A stretch of DNA of 12,079 nt from Actinomycetes bacterium (GCA_023429565.1 JAEZDJ010000016.1:1-12079); one strand, 5' to 3'; counted from the first letter of the stretch, positions 1 to 7,526 are shown. Made by a program: numbers and translations. The notes: generated by a model from the letters alone, not told the origin.

Positions 1-2296
1 GATGAGGAAACGAGGGTTCTTGCTCAGGGAACCACCAGCCATGCTCGGCATGCACGTATTGCGGATTGAGCGTTGGGTCGATGGTCACCTTTTGGCGACA
101 ACGGCCTTCCGTGTTTTCCAGCCATATCCATTCTCCCTCGGCAAGGCCATATTCCGCAGCCGTCTGAGAACTCACTTTCACCAGAGGCCAGGGATGGAAT
201 TCGCGCATTGTGGCCTGCTGCCGGTTCTCGGAGTGAAAAAACTCGTACGAACGCGATCCGTTCATGCATATGAATGGGTATTCCTTGCGGTACTCCGAGT
301 CGTTCAACCACCTTGTCGCCGTGATGGACTCAACATGTTCGGCAAGAGGAGGAATTCCCCATGCTCCGAATACCGCATACGGAACAAGCTCAATCCTGCC
401 TGAAGGCGTCGCGAATCCCGGCTGTCCATCGGGACGGAGGAGACCTTTCTCATATTTGCGATAGGTGGAGCAAAAGTCATCATACTCATAGCCACCCTTG
501 GCCACGAGAGCATTGAAGCTGCATTGGCCATCGCTCTGATGCTTCTTCCAATAATCGGTATGCACATCATCGACTTCCACCATGCCCGCCTTCGAACGTC
601 CGGCGCTTTTGTAGCTCTTGCCGGTATCGGGATCATAGATATTGAACCCAACGTCGAGATAATCCTGCAGAAGAGCGTCGAGCGTCGGCCAACGTTTCTG
701 AAAAAGCTCGGGATTGAGCTTGTTGCCAAGAGCAACAATGAGCTCCTCGTCGGATTTGGCCTCATACCACTCGCTCACGCTCTTCATGGCACGAAGAGGA
801 GTCCACCACACACGCATGGAGTCACGCTCCGCAGTCGTTTTAAGGGGAAGAAAGATGTCAGCATAGGCAACCGCAGTTGGTGTCATATAGGGATCAGCCA
901 CGACACAGAATTCTACATTCTCAAGCATTTTATGAACACGGGGCGCGGCGGTTGCAGAGCAGCTAATGCCATTTGACCCTTGAGACCAAAACATCTTGAT
1001 GGGATAGGGATCTCCCGTCTCAAATGCACGATTGACCGCATCGCAGTCAGCCATGCCGATAAACTGAACGCAACCGGGATGGACAAGATCAACCGTAAGT
1101 TTCTTCGAGAAGGTGTCTGGATCACAATAAAGCTGGGCGGTCGCATAGCCGGGATTGATCTCAAAGCCATTGCGCACGAGGATATTCGTGCCCGGCTTGT
1201 CAATGTTGCCGCACACGCTCATAAGGTTGCTCACAGTCTGGCACAACTGAATCGAGTCAACCTGCGTGTCAAAAGCAAGGCCCCACTGGATAGCCCCCTT
1301 ATCCGCACCAGCATAAAAACGTGCCGCAGCGGCGATGTCATCCGCCGGTACCTGGCATATTTCAGCAGCCCACTCGGGAGTATATTGAGCGACGTGCTCT
1401 TTCAGCTCATCGTAGTAAGCACACCACAGATCGACGAACTCGTGGTCGATGATATCTTCTTGTGTAATGACATTCAACCACGACAGAGCAAGCGCCAGAT
1501 CGGTGGCGGGACGTATGGGAAGCCAATGCGCAGCATGGGCCCCCCACCAGGTGAGTTGGGGGTCTATGGAAACAAACTCAGTCCCCTGTTGCATGCAGAC
1601 AACGAGCCAATGTCCCAGATATCCGTCAGCGTTTGACCTCAAGGGCTCGCAGCCCCAGATGACCACCACGTCAGGACGAGTCCACTCCGGATTTCCGTAA
1701 CGGTCTTCATGCCCTTCGGAAGCATCCACAATCGGAAAGTCACCGATGCCAGCAGCCGTTCCGCACGTGCGCGGCAAGTAGCATGAGTAGCCGGAAAAAC
1801 CAATGGCACCGATGTTGGGCGTACCAAGGCAGGCACCTCCCAGAAACGGGACCCAGGATGAAATATTGCGACCCGTGCCATGATTTACGAAGATGGATTC
1901 ACGTCCGAAACCGGCTTCATCAATATTCTCATGGATCCAATCAGCAATGGCATCAAGAGCCTGCTCCCACGTGATGCGCTCCCACTTATTCTCCCCCCGC
2001 TTTCCTGCACGCTTGAGGGGATATTTGGGACGCTCTTCATAATTCACTCCCTCAACAAGGTTGAGACACCGCATGCACAGGCGCCCGTTCGCACACGGAT
2101 CAAGGGGATCCCCTTCGATTTTCTCAAGTTTGCCATCTTTGGCATACATGAGCACGCCACAAGAATCGTGGCATCCTGGCGCCGAATACGTGTAGGTGCG
2201 CGTGACGACATATCCATCCTCCTCCCACTGCCACTCACCCTCGTGGTAGGCCGTGCGATCAATGCCATCGAGAAACTCCTGATAGTCGAACAGCAT
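1..2296 (-). CDS. Molybdopterin-dependent oxidoreductase, DMSO reductase superfamily (moco-A), 3' end outside window
   Basis: This frame is open from ATG 2296 to the left edge with no stop, giving 765 residues; by comparison with the paralogue at 4594-7017 about 75 C-terminal residues are missing. The start is chosen because AAGGGAG (2306-2312) lies nine bases upstream and the N-terminus then aligns with the paralogue (TAYHEGEWQW against EAYHDGEWQW). The N-terminal Fe-S region has PGCHDSCG, then LCMRC after the usual 27-residue spacing. Next come NHGTGRN, GFSGYSCYLPR and SNADGYLGHW, all shared with the paralogue, and a C-terminal molybdopterin dinucleotide-binding domain with FFHSENRQ and EHGWWFPEQ. 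These fit a bis-MGD enzyme of the acetylene hydratase, pyrogallol transhydroxylase and catechol dehydroxylase part of the superfamily. No Tat signal or membrane segment is visible, so it is probably cytoplasmic. No redox partner is visible; one may lie beyond the left edge. The substrate is unknown. Confidence 0.93.
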   Translation of the reverse strand, partial: MLFDYQEFLDGIDRTAYHEGEWQWEEDGYVVTRTYTYSAPGCHDSCGVLMYAKDGKLEKIEGDPLDPCANGRLCMRCLNLVEGVNYEERPKYPLKRAGKRGENKWERITWEQALDAIADWIHENIDEAGFGRESIFVNHGTGRNISSWVPFLGGACLGTPNIGAIGFSGYSCYLPRTCGTAAGIGDFPIVDASEGHEDRYGNPEWTRPDVVVIWGCEPLRSNADGYLGHWLVVCMQQGTEFVSIDPQLTWWGAHAAHWLPIRPATDLALALSWLNVITQEDIIDHEFVDLWCAYYDELKEHVAQYTPEWAAEICQVPADDIAAAARFYAGADKGAIQWGLAFDTQVDSIQLCQTVSNLMSVCGNIDKPGTNILVRNGFEINPGYATAQLYCDPDTFSKKLTVDLVHPGCVQFIGMADCDAVNRAFETGDPYPIKMFWSQGSNGISCSATAAPRVHKMLENVEFCVVADPYMTPTAVAYADIFLPLKTTAERDSMRVWWTPLRAMKSVSEWYEAKSDEELIVALGNKLNPELFQKRWPTLDALLQDYLDVGFNIYDPDTGKSYKSAGRSKAGMVEVDDVHTDYWKKHQSDGQCSFNALVAKGGYEYDDFCSTYRKYEKGLLRPDGQPGFATPSGRIELVPYAVFGAWGIPPLAEHVESITATRWLNDSEYRKEYPFICMNGSRSYEFFHSENRQQATMREFHPWPLVKVSSQTAAEYGLAEGEWIWLENTEGRCRQKVTIDPTLNPQYVHAEHGWWFPEQEPSFPH

Positions 2297-2305
2297 TTCC
2301 CCCAT

Positions 2306-2312
2306 CTCCCTT
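2306..2312 (-). promoter_or_regulatory. Ribosome binding site fixing the moco-A start
   Basis: AAGGGAG is followed after nine bases by ATG 2296. Two further in-frame ATGs lie upstream (2317 and 2305), but this Shine-Dalgarno would sit inside or directly against them, so they are less likely starts. Confidence 0.6.
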
Positions 2313-2349
2313 CTCATCGGTCGCTGCCGAACGCCTGACGGCAGCACTT

Positions 2350-2373
2350 TGAGCCAAACGAACCCATGGCTCA
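2350..2373. promoter_or_regulatory. Dyad symmetry upstream of moco-A, possible operator
   Basis: TGAGCC (2350-2355) and GGCTCA (2368-2373) form perfect six-base arms around a 12-base centre, in the leader of the moco-A transcript. LuxR-type regulators bind dyads, and such a gene lies immediately upstream, so an operator is possible. No matching half-site was seen in the divergent region before moco-B, so a shared operator is not supported. Confidence 0.3.
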
Positions 2374-2456
2374 CGATAGAGAGAAGGAGCCCTCCTTTCA
2401 TGGGGCGGCAAATGCTAATTCTCGAAGCTAAGGCCTAGGGGATTAGATCGCGAAAG

Positions 2457-2486
2457 ATTTTAGTCTTCATTCATTTTATCCATCAA
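2457..2486 (-). promoter_or_regulatory. Candidate promoter for moco-A
   Basis: Reading leftward, TTGATG (2486-2481) is followed after 18 bases by TAAAAT (2462-2457), close to the vegetative consensus at both boxes. The -35 box lies within the last codons of the regulator gene. Transcription would begin near 2450 and leave a leader of about 150 bases. If used, moco-A is expressed independently of read-through from the regulator. Confidence 0.45.
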
Positions 2487-4083
2487 AGGAATGGGAGAAA
2501 TCAGATAGATTGACCTCATGCAAGTCGGTGTTCTCGACAAGGTCCATGAGCTCCTGGCGTGAATGAACCCCCGTCTTCTGGTAGATGTTGTAAATATGGG
2601 CCTTGGCCGTATGGGAGGATATGATCAGCTTCTCTGTTATGTAATCAGCATTACGCCCTTTGGCCAACATGCTCAGGACCTCTCGCTGCCGGTGCGACAA
2701 ACCATATCTTTTCGAGACAATCTCGCATTTCATATAGAAGTTTCCCGGGCGTTGGAACGAGGCCTCTTCCACACTCGTCCCAGAACCGTCAACGGTCTCA
2801 GATTCAATCTTGCGTATAGGAATTCCCGGAACGGCCGACAACAACGGATCTCCTTCTTTGAGACGCGCTGCTCGAAATCGCGATTCATCAGGATAGTTGT
2901 CTTCTGTCATGACGAATGAAGCGGAAAAGATGACCAAGAGAACAAATGCCACCACAGAAGCAGCCGGGGCAATAGTCCCAAATGCCTGCTGCGAAAGAGG
3001 AGAAAACCCGAAAAAAGCAACTTCCATGCCCAGCACAACTCCAAGAAAACTCATGAGCCGACCGAATGAAAAGGCTCGGATAGCCGACAGATCACAAAGT
3101 GAGATGTGTTTGCACATGGCAGAAATCGAGCACGTGGTTGGAAACAGAGACCCACAAAGAAGCAGCAGAGCAAATATGAATTTCAAATTATCCGGAACAA
3201 AAAGAAGAGGGAACACGACAATTGCCGCGCAGGGCAAAAAGAACCTCATAGTGACCGTCTCATTCACCTTTTTCAACCGCAACGCATCAAACAAGAGAAA
3301 GGCACAGGTAGCGACGACCAGAATTTCAACAACATAATACGCCCATGGTTGAACGGTCTCAATCGACAGCAGGCATCCCAAGGCATATCCAGCCGCCATA
3401 CCAGAAGTGGCGGTGGCCAGATACGAACGCCACACAACCCGATGACGGCCATCCGATTCCTTCTTGTCGACAACTGGCCTGTCTTGGAGCCTGAAAAAAA
3501 ACAACTCGGCAAGGTAAGCAACAAAGGCGACCAGAGGAAAGACAAGCGCGAAAAAGAAACTTTCTTCGACTCCTGCAAAAAGAAGGCCTGCACAGGCTAT
3601 GGCTGCACAAGTGAAAATGCCATGTACATATGCTTTTATATATCCGCGGAAGAAAATACAAACGAATTCGCCATAGAGCGTATAGAGAAACCCAAATCCC
3701 ATCCCATTCAGCAGAAATGCCGACCATATGAGCGAAGGCTGCTCTTTGAACGCCCATAAACCAAAGAAACCGACAAAGGAACAGATAGCCGCTAGGGAGA
3801 AGTGCAGAACCTTATGCACGGAAAACCCGTTTGAGAATAACCACGTTCCCGCAAGAGCACAGGTAGCGCCCACGACAAACCAGAGGGGGCCAACGCCGAT
3901 GCTGTCAACCGACCGGCTTTCGATCGGAAGAAAAGCCGTTGTCCCTATCGCAAGGAACAACCAGGCATAGCAGGCGATCGCACCTGCCAAACCAACGAGA
4001 ATGCGCGGATTGACAAGAAACCATTCTGAAGCCTCTTCGTTTTGAGATTGCGATGCCAGCTCTGATTTTTCTTCTATCTTCAA
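2476..4083 (-). CDS. Membrane-embedded LuxR-type transcriptional regulator
   Basis: The 535-residue protein has two parts. Residues about 28-395 hold around twelve hydrophobic segments in two sets of six, separated by a charged loop near residue 210, like a transporter-type sensor domain. Residues about 460-518 form a LuxR/GerE helix-turn-helix: YGLSHRQREVLSMLAKGRN, then ISSHTAKAHIYNIYQKTGVHSRQEL. A charged linker of roughly 60 residues joins them. No kinase or receiver domain is present, so it is a one-component regulator that would bind DNA while anchored in the membrane. Such fusions are common in Eggerthellaceae and often sit beside redox-enzyme genes; control of moco-A and/or moco-B is inferred from position. 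The start is TTG: an in-frame TGA lies three codons upstream and no ATG occurs before the membrane region. GAGGA stands only three bases before the TTG, so initiation may be weak. The gene looks AT-richer than its neighbours. Confidence 0.92.
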   Translation of the reverse strand: MKIEEKSELASQSQNEEASEWFLVNPRILVGLAGAIACYAWLFLAIGTTAFLPIESRSVDSIGVGPLWFVVGATCALAGTWLFSNGFSVHKVLHFSLAAICSFVGFFGLWAFKEQPSLIWSAFLLNGMGFGFLYTLYGEFVCIFFRGYIKAYVHGIFTCAAIACAGLLFAGVEESFFFALVFPLVAFVAYLAELFFFRLQDRPVVDKKESDGRHRVVWRSYLATATSGMAAGYALGCLLSIETVQPWAYYVVEILVVATCAFLLFDALRLKKVNETVTMRFFLPCAAIVVFPLLFVPDNLKFIFALLLLCGSLFPTTCSISAMCKHISLCDLSAIRAFSFGRLMSFLGVVLGMEVAFFGFSPLSQQAFGTIAPAASVVAFVLLVIFSASFVMTEDNYPDESRFRAARLKEGDPLLSAVPGIPIRKIESETVDGSGTSVEEASFQRPGNFYMKCEIVSKRYGLSHRQREVLSMLAKGRNADYITEKLIISSHTAKAHIYNIYQKTGVHSRQELMDLVENTDLHEVNLSDFSHSFDG

Positions 4084-4330
4084 CGATCCTCAACCCCCCA
4101 AAAAAAGCCAATCGCCAAGGCAGAAACTCATCGTGAGCGCCGAATTTGGCTATTCTCACGAGCTGTCCCCCGTATCATGCAACCACCCCCTCCAGGCTAC
4201 AACGATCTTGAAAAAACAACTGCGAAAAGGCTCTCAAACTAGAGTAAACCAGAACAGGTGCGCGTGACGCAATATAGTACCTGAGACATTACGGCAGAGC
4301 ATCAAGATAGGACAATATTTCGCACGGTCC

Positions 4331-4344
4331 ATGGCCACGGCCAT
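4331..4344. promoter_or_regulatory. Near-perfect palindrome, possible operator
   Basis: ATGGCC and GGCCAT flank a two-base centre (AC), a compact 14-base dyad near the middle of the divergent region. The form suits binding by a dimeric regulator. Its link to the neighbouring LuxR-type protein is inferred only from position. Confidence 0.3.
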
Positions 4345-4431
4345 CCCATTCGCACCGCCTCATCCATTCGCCGGTTCCCTCCTCCCCCCGAGCCCAAAAA
4401 CGGCAGCATTGCACTCTGCTCTTTTGACGCC

Positions 4432-4467
4432 GGGCTTTTCGCTTTGCAAGAATAAGGCAAGAAGCCC
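4432..4467 (+). promoter_or_regulatory. Imperfect hairpin overlapping a candidate promoter
   Basis: GGGCTT (4432-4437) can pair with AAGCCC (4462-4467), and an inner TTGC with GCAA. It overlaps the spacer and -10 of the possible TTGACG/AAGAAT promoter at 4424-4453. It could be an operator or leader structure; no T-tract follows, so it is not a typical terminator. Confidence 0.22.
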
Positions 4468-4547
4468 CATGCGCCGGTGCCATCGCACCTGCCAAATAGG
4501 ATGCCTGGATGAATGCCAGTAGAAGATCGGCTCTTTAGAATCGTTTT

Positions 4548-4569
4548 TTGACAGACCGCGAATGCGGTC
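4548..4569 (+). promoter_or_regulatory. Consensus -35 box followed by a dyad just before moco-B
   Basis: TTGACA (4548-4553) is directly followed by GACCGC (4554-4559), a GAAT centre, and GCGGTC (4564-4569). A dyad in the promoter spacer is a frequent operator layout. However, the correctly spaced -10 would be ACATGA near 4571 (poor), and transcription would begin almost at the ribosome binding site. It may therefore be only an mRNA hairpin or a fortuitous match. Confidence 0.25.
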
Positions 4570-4593
4570 CACATGAGACGAGGAAGGAGCATT

Positions 4594-7017
4594 ATGGCTG
4601 ATTATGGGGCATGGTTGCAGGATCTCGATTGCGAAGCCTACCATGACGGCGAATGGCAGTGGCAAGAGGGAGACTTCACCGTCACCAGAACGACGCACTG
4701 GTCGCCTCCGGGATGCCATATGGGCTGCGGAGTGCTGCTGTACACAAAAGACAGCAAGCTCATCAAAGTTGAGGGAGATCCACTGAACGCGGTCGCAAAT
4801 GGCAAGCTGTGCATGCGCTGCCTTTCCATGCCTGATGCAGTGAACCATCCTGATCGCCTGAAGTATCCTCTGCGGCGCACGGGGGAACGAGGAGAAGATC
4901 GGTGGGAACGAATCAGCTGGGACGAAGCCTACGATGAAATCACGGAAAAGGTGCTCGAGATCAAGGAGAACTATGGATCACAGTCTATCGTGGTCGTGCA
5001 TGGCACAGGGCGCAACATTGGTTGGCAAGTTCCCTATTTCGCCTCCGCCTGCATGGAAACCCCAAACGTGTCGACCTTTGGCTTCACCGGATTCGCCTGT
5101 TACCTGCCTCGCATGATCGGCACATCGGCGAAGTACGGCGACATGATCATTGTGGATGCATCCCAAGCGCATTGGGACCGTTATTCTAATCCTGAGTGGA
5201 AAACACCCGGTGTTATTCTGGTCTGGGGAAATGAACCAATAAAGTCAAATGCGGACGGCTTTCTTGGTCATTGGCTCGTCCAATGCGTACAGATGGGATC
5301 AAAAATCATCTCAGTCGACCCACGTCTTACCTGGTGGGGCGCACGCGCTGCATATTGGCTGCCAGTCCGGCCCGGAACCGACGCCGTTGCAGCCATGGCT
5401 CTGCTGAACGTCATCATTGACGAAGGCATCTACGACCATGAGTTCGTAGATATGTGGACATATGGCTTCGATGCCTTGGCAGAACGTGTCGTTGACAAAA
5501 CCCCCGAATGGGCAAGCGAGATTTGCGGAGTGGAGCCTGAGACGCTTCGCGGTGCAGCACGCCTCATCGCCACGTCATCCAGCTGCGCCTGTCAATGGGG
5601 CCTGGCATTCGAGCAGCAGATAGCGGCTCTGGGAGTCACCGAAGCCGTAGCCGACATCATGGCCATCACCGGAAATATCGACAATCCCGGAGGCAATGCG
5701 CTGTATCGTTGTGCATTCCTCATCGAAAAGCGCTACGGGCTGGGAGACGAATATATAGATCCCGACATATATGCCAAGAAGCTCATACCCACCACGTCGG
5801 GCATCAACGAATCGAACATCGTGTCTTGCGCCGATTCAGACGCCATCCTCTCCGCCTGCGAGACCGATGAGCCTTACCCAATCAAGATGTTCTGGATACA
5901 AAGCTCCAATGCACTCGCTTGCGCTTCCATGGATCCTGCTCGCACCCGCGCTGCGCTCATGAGAGTGCCGTTCATTGTGGTGGCCGATCCTTTTATGACT
6001 CCAACAGCCCAAGCGTTGGCTGATATCGTGTTACCCGTTGCCATGAGCTGCGAACGCAACAGCTGCCGTACTTGGTGGACGCCAGTGCGCACCATGGTCA
6101 AAGTCGCCGATTTCTATGAAGCAAAATCCGACGAACAAATATGCCTTGAGCTTGGCAAGAGGATTAAGCCTGAACACTGGCCCTGGGACACAGACAAGGA
6201 CTGGTGCACTTGGTATCTCACTGACCAGTTGAGCCCAAACGGCACCGAATACAGCCGGACCTGGGAAGAAACGGTAGAGAATCCCAGCGACAAGAGTTGC
6301 AACGGCACAGCCTATTGGGACTGGGATGCCACGTATCACAAATACCAGAAAGGCATGCTTCGACCCGATGGACAGCCTGGATTCAATACGCCAACTGGTC
6401 GAATTGAACTCTGGTCATTCGGCTATGACCACTGGGGAGTCGATCCTCTGCCCTATCATATCGAGCCGCCCGAGAGCCCTCTCTCAACACCCGAGACCTA
6501 TAAAGAATTCCCTATAATTTTATCCGGCGGAGGCCGATCCTTCGAATTCTTTCACTCCGAGCATCGGCAGCTTCCCACCATGCGCGAATTCCATCCCGAC
6601 CCGCTCATCATGGTAAGTCCCGAAGACTGCCAGAAATACGGGGTGAGGGACGGGGAGTGGATATGGGTCGAAAACAGCCGGGGAGCTCGGTTCAGGCAGA
6701 AGGTGAAAAAGACCATTGAAGTGATGCCCGGACGAGTGCACGCCGAGCATGGTTGGTGGTTTCCCGAACAGAGCGGAGCCGAACCCAATTTCTATGGAAC
6801 CTATGATTCCAACCTCAACAACATGACCGAGGCATTCCGCACCGGCCAAGGCGGCATCGGTAGCGCCATCAAGAGCATGCTTTGCAAAATATACCCCTGC
6901 AAGGAAGGCGACGTCATGCCCCATGAGATCATAGCTGAAAGGGGCGATTTTGCACGTTATACGCCCGGCAAGCCATACGATCCCGTCGAAGAGCCCGTCG
7001 TAACGGTCATCAACTAG
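4594..7017 (+). CDS. Molybdopterin-dependent oxidoreductase, DMSO reductase superfamily (moco-B)
   Basis: The 807-residue enzyme starts at ATG 4594, with AAGGAG at 4584-4589; an ATG at 4573 would precede this site. The Fe-S region holds C41, C45, C73 and C76 (PGCHMGCG, then LCMRC). The body carries HGTGRN (136-141), PNVSTFGFTGFACYLPR (157-173) and SNADGFLGHW. The C-terminal molybdopterin-binding domain begins near residue 637 and includes FFHSEHRQ and HGWWFPE (719-725). It resembles the acetylene hydratase, pyrogallol transhydroxylase and catechol dehydroxylase branch, and by eye about half its residues match moco-A, with an insert of some 30 residues in moco-A before the C-terminal domain. 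No signal peptide is present, so a cytoplasmic site is expected. The ferredoxin-like gene begins 11 bases after its stop and is probably its electron-transfer partner. Reduction, dehydroxylation or a non-redox reaction such as hydration or hydroxyl transfer are all possible; the substrate is unknown. Confidence 0.95.
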   Translation: MADYGAWLQDLDCEAYHDGEWQWQEGDFTVTRTTHWSPPGCHMGCGVLLYTKDSKLIKVEGDPLNAVANGKLCMRCLSMPDAVNHPDRLKYPLRRTGERGEDRWERISWDEAYDEITEKVLEIKENYGSQSIVVVHGTGRNIGWQVPYFASACMETPNVSTFGFTGFACYLPRMIGTSAKYGDMIIVDASQAHWDRYSNPEWKTPGVILVWGNEPIKSNADGFLGHWLVQCVQMGSKIISVDPRLTWWGARAAYWLPVRPGTDAVAAMALLNVIIDEGIYDHEFVDMWTYGFDALAERVVDKTPEWASEICGVEPETLRGAARLIATSSSCACQWGLAFEQQIAALGVTEAVADIMAITGNIDNPGGNALYRCAFLIEKRYGLGDEYIDPDIYAKKLIPTTSGINESNIVSCADSDAILSACETDEPYPIKMFWIQSSNALACASMDPARTRAALMRVPFIVVADPFMTPTAQALADIVLPVAMSCERNSCRTWWTPVRTMVKVADFYEAKSDEQICLELGKRIKPEHWPWDTDKDWCTWYLTDQLSPNGTEYSRTWEETVENPSDKSCNGTAYWDWDATYHKYQKGMLRPDGQPGFNTPTGRIELWSFGYDHWGVDPLPYHIEPPESPLSTPETYKEFPIILSGGGRSFEFFHSEHRQLPTMREFHPDPLIMVSPEDCQKYGVRDGEWIWVENSRGARFRQKVKKTIEVMPGRVHAEHGWWFPEQSGAEPNFYGTYDSNLNNMTEAFRTGQGGIGSAIKSMLCKIYPCKEGDVMPHEIIAERGDFARYTPGKPYDPVEEPVVTVIN

Positions 7018-7028
7018 AAGGAGCGAGC

Positions 7029-7376
7029 GTGAAAGGCATTCTAATCAACTACGAATATTGCACTGGCTGCCATTCCTGCGAGGTCGCCTGCCGCAATGAG
7101 CTCGGCTTGACCCACGGCGAGTTCGGCATCAAGCTTACCGAGGTGGGACCCTACCGCTACGAGACGGACATCGATGCCGACACTCCCTACGAGTGGGTCT
7201 ACAACCCCACGATCACCAAAGCTTGCACCTTATGCAAGACACGCACGGCACAAGGGAAGATACCCTCTTGCGTTCAAGCATGTCAGGCCTGGTGCATGTA
7301 TTACGGCGAGACAGAAGAACTCGCAAAGAAGATGGATGGCAAAACGCGCTGGGCTCTTTACACTACGAGCGACTAG
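7029..7376 (+). CDS. Short ferredoxin-like 4Fe-4S electron-transfer protein
   Basis: This 115-residue protein starts at GTG 7029 after AAGGAG (7019-7024). Two cysteine groups are visible: C11-x2-C14-x2-C17-x3-C21 and C66-x2-C69-x11-C81-x3-C85, with an extra C89. In DmsB-type subunits these correspond to the first and fourth cluster motifs, whose last cysteines cross over between clusters; the two middle motifs and their intervening segment are absent. It should therefore hold two [4Fe-4S] clusters rather than four. It probably passes electrons between a cytosolic donor and moco-B. It has no Tat signal or membrane segment, and no NrfD/DmsC-type anchor gene is next to it. The length looks complete rather than truncated, since the chain continues about 25 residues past the last cluster cysteine to a normal stop. 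Confidence 0.92.
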   Translation: MKGILINYEYCTGCHSCEVACRNELGLTHGEFGIKLTEVGPYRYETDIDADTPYEWVYNPTITKACTLCKTRTAQGKIPSCVQACQAWCMYYGETEELAKKMDGKTRWALYTTSD

Positions 7377-7456
7377 AACCCGTCTGACAGAAGCCCGATG
7401 CGTGTCTGCCAATTGAACGGAAGCCATGCATGACAAAAGGTTCGCCCGAAGCTCTC

Positions 7457-7498
7457 CTTACGCCATGCACGTCCAGAAAAAGACGCTCATGGCGTAAG
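7457..7498 (+). promoter_or_regulatory. Strong intercistronic hairpin
   Basis: Perfect 11-base arms CTTACGCCATG (7457-7467) and CATGGCGTAAG (7488-7498) enclose a further four-base stem (CGTC 7470-7473 with GACG 7482-7485) and an eight-base A-rich loop. It lies 81 bases after the ferredoxin stop and 29 bases before the next ATG. No T-run follows, so a standard intrinsic terminator is unlikely. An RNA-stabilising or processing structure, a partial attenuator, or a protein-binding dyad are the alternatives. Confidence 0.6.
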
Positions 7499-7526
7499 CT
7501 GGCGAATTCAGTGAAAGGAACATATC

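Larger units (their letters stand above)
4084..4593. promoter_or_regulatory. Divergent intergenic region between regulator and moco-B
   Basis: No gene is visible here. The region must hold the promoters of the regulator (leftward) and of moco-B (rightward). For the regulator, a -10-like TATATT reads leftward at 4276-4271 without a good -35. For moco-B, TTGACG (4424-4429) with AAGAAT (4448-4453, spacer 18) is a possible pair, and a perfect TTGACA lies at 4548-4553 close to the gene. Three dyads are listed separately. A 510-base gap is long for a simple promoter pair and suggests several binding sites or a long leader. Confidence 0.5.

Noticed and set aside
1..2296. Moco-A as a broken or frameshifted gene
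   Set aside because: The complementary strand was followed codon by codon and stays in one frame without stops to the window edge.
2297..2317. Tat twin-arginine start for moco-A (MRR from ATG 2317), and likewise for moco-B from ATG 4573
   Set aside because: No hydrophobic segment follows the arginines, and in both cases the arginine codons come from the Shine-Dalgarno sequence of the downstream ATG.
2..2338. Series of long plus-strand frames (2-403, 524-976, 980-1636, 1880-2338)
   Set aside because: They are exact codon-register antisense shadows of moco-A; their translations show no family features and the opposite strand encodes a clear molybdoenzyme.
7029..7376. Ferredoxin-like gene as a truncated four-cluster subunit
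   Set aside because: The first and last cluster motifs are both intact in one frame with a normal linker and tail, so the short form looks complete rather than broken.
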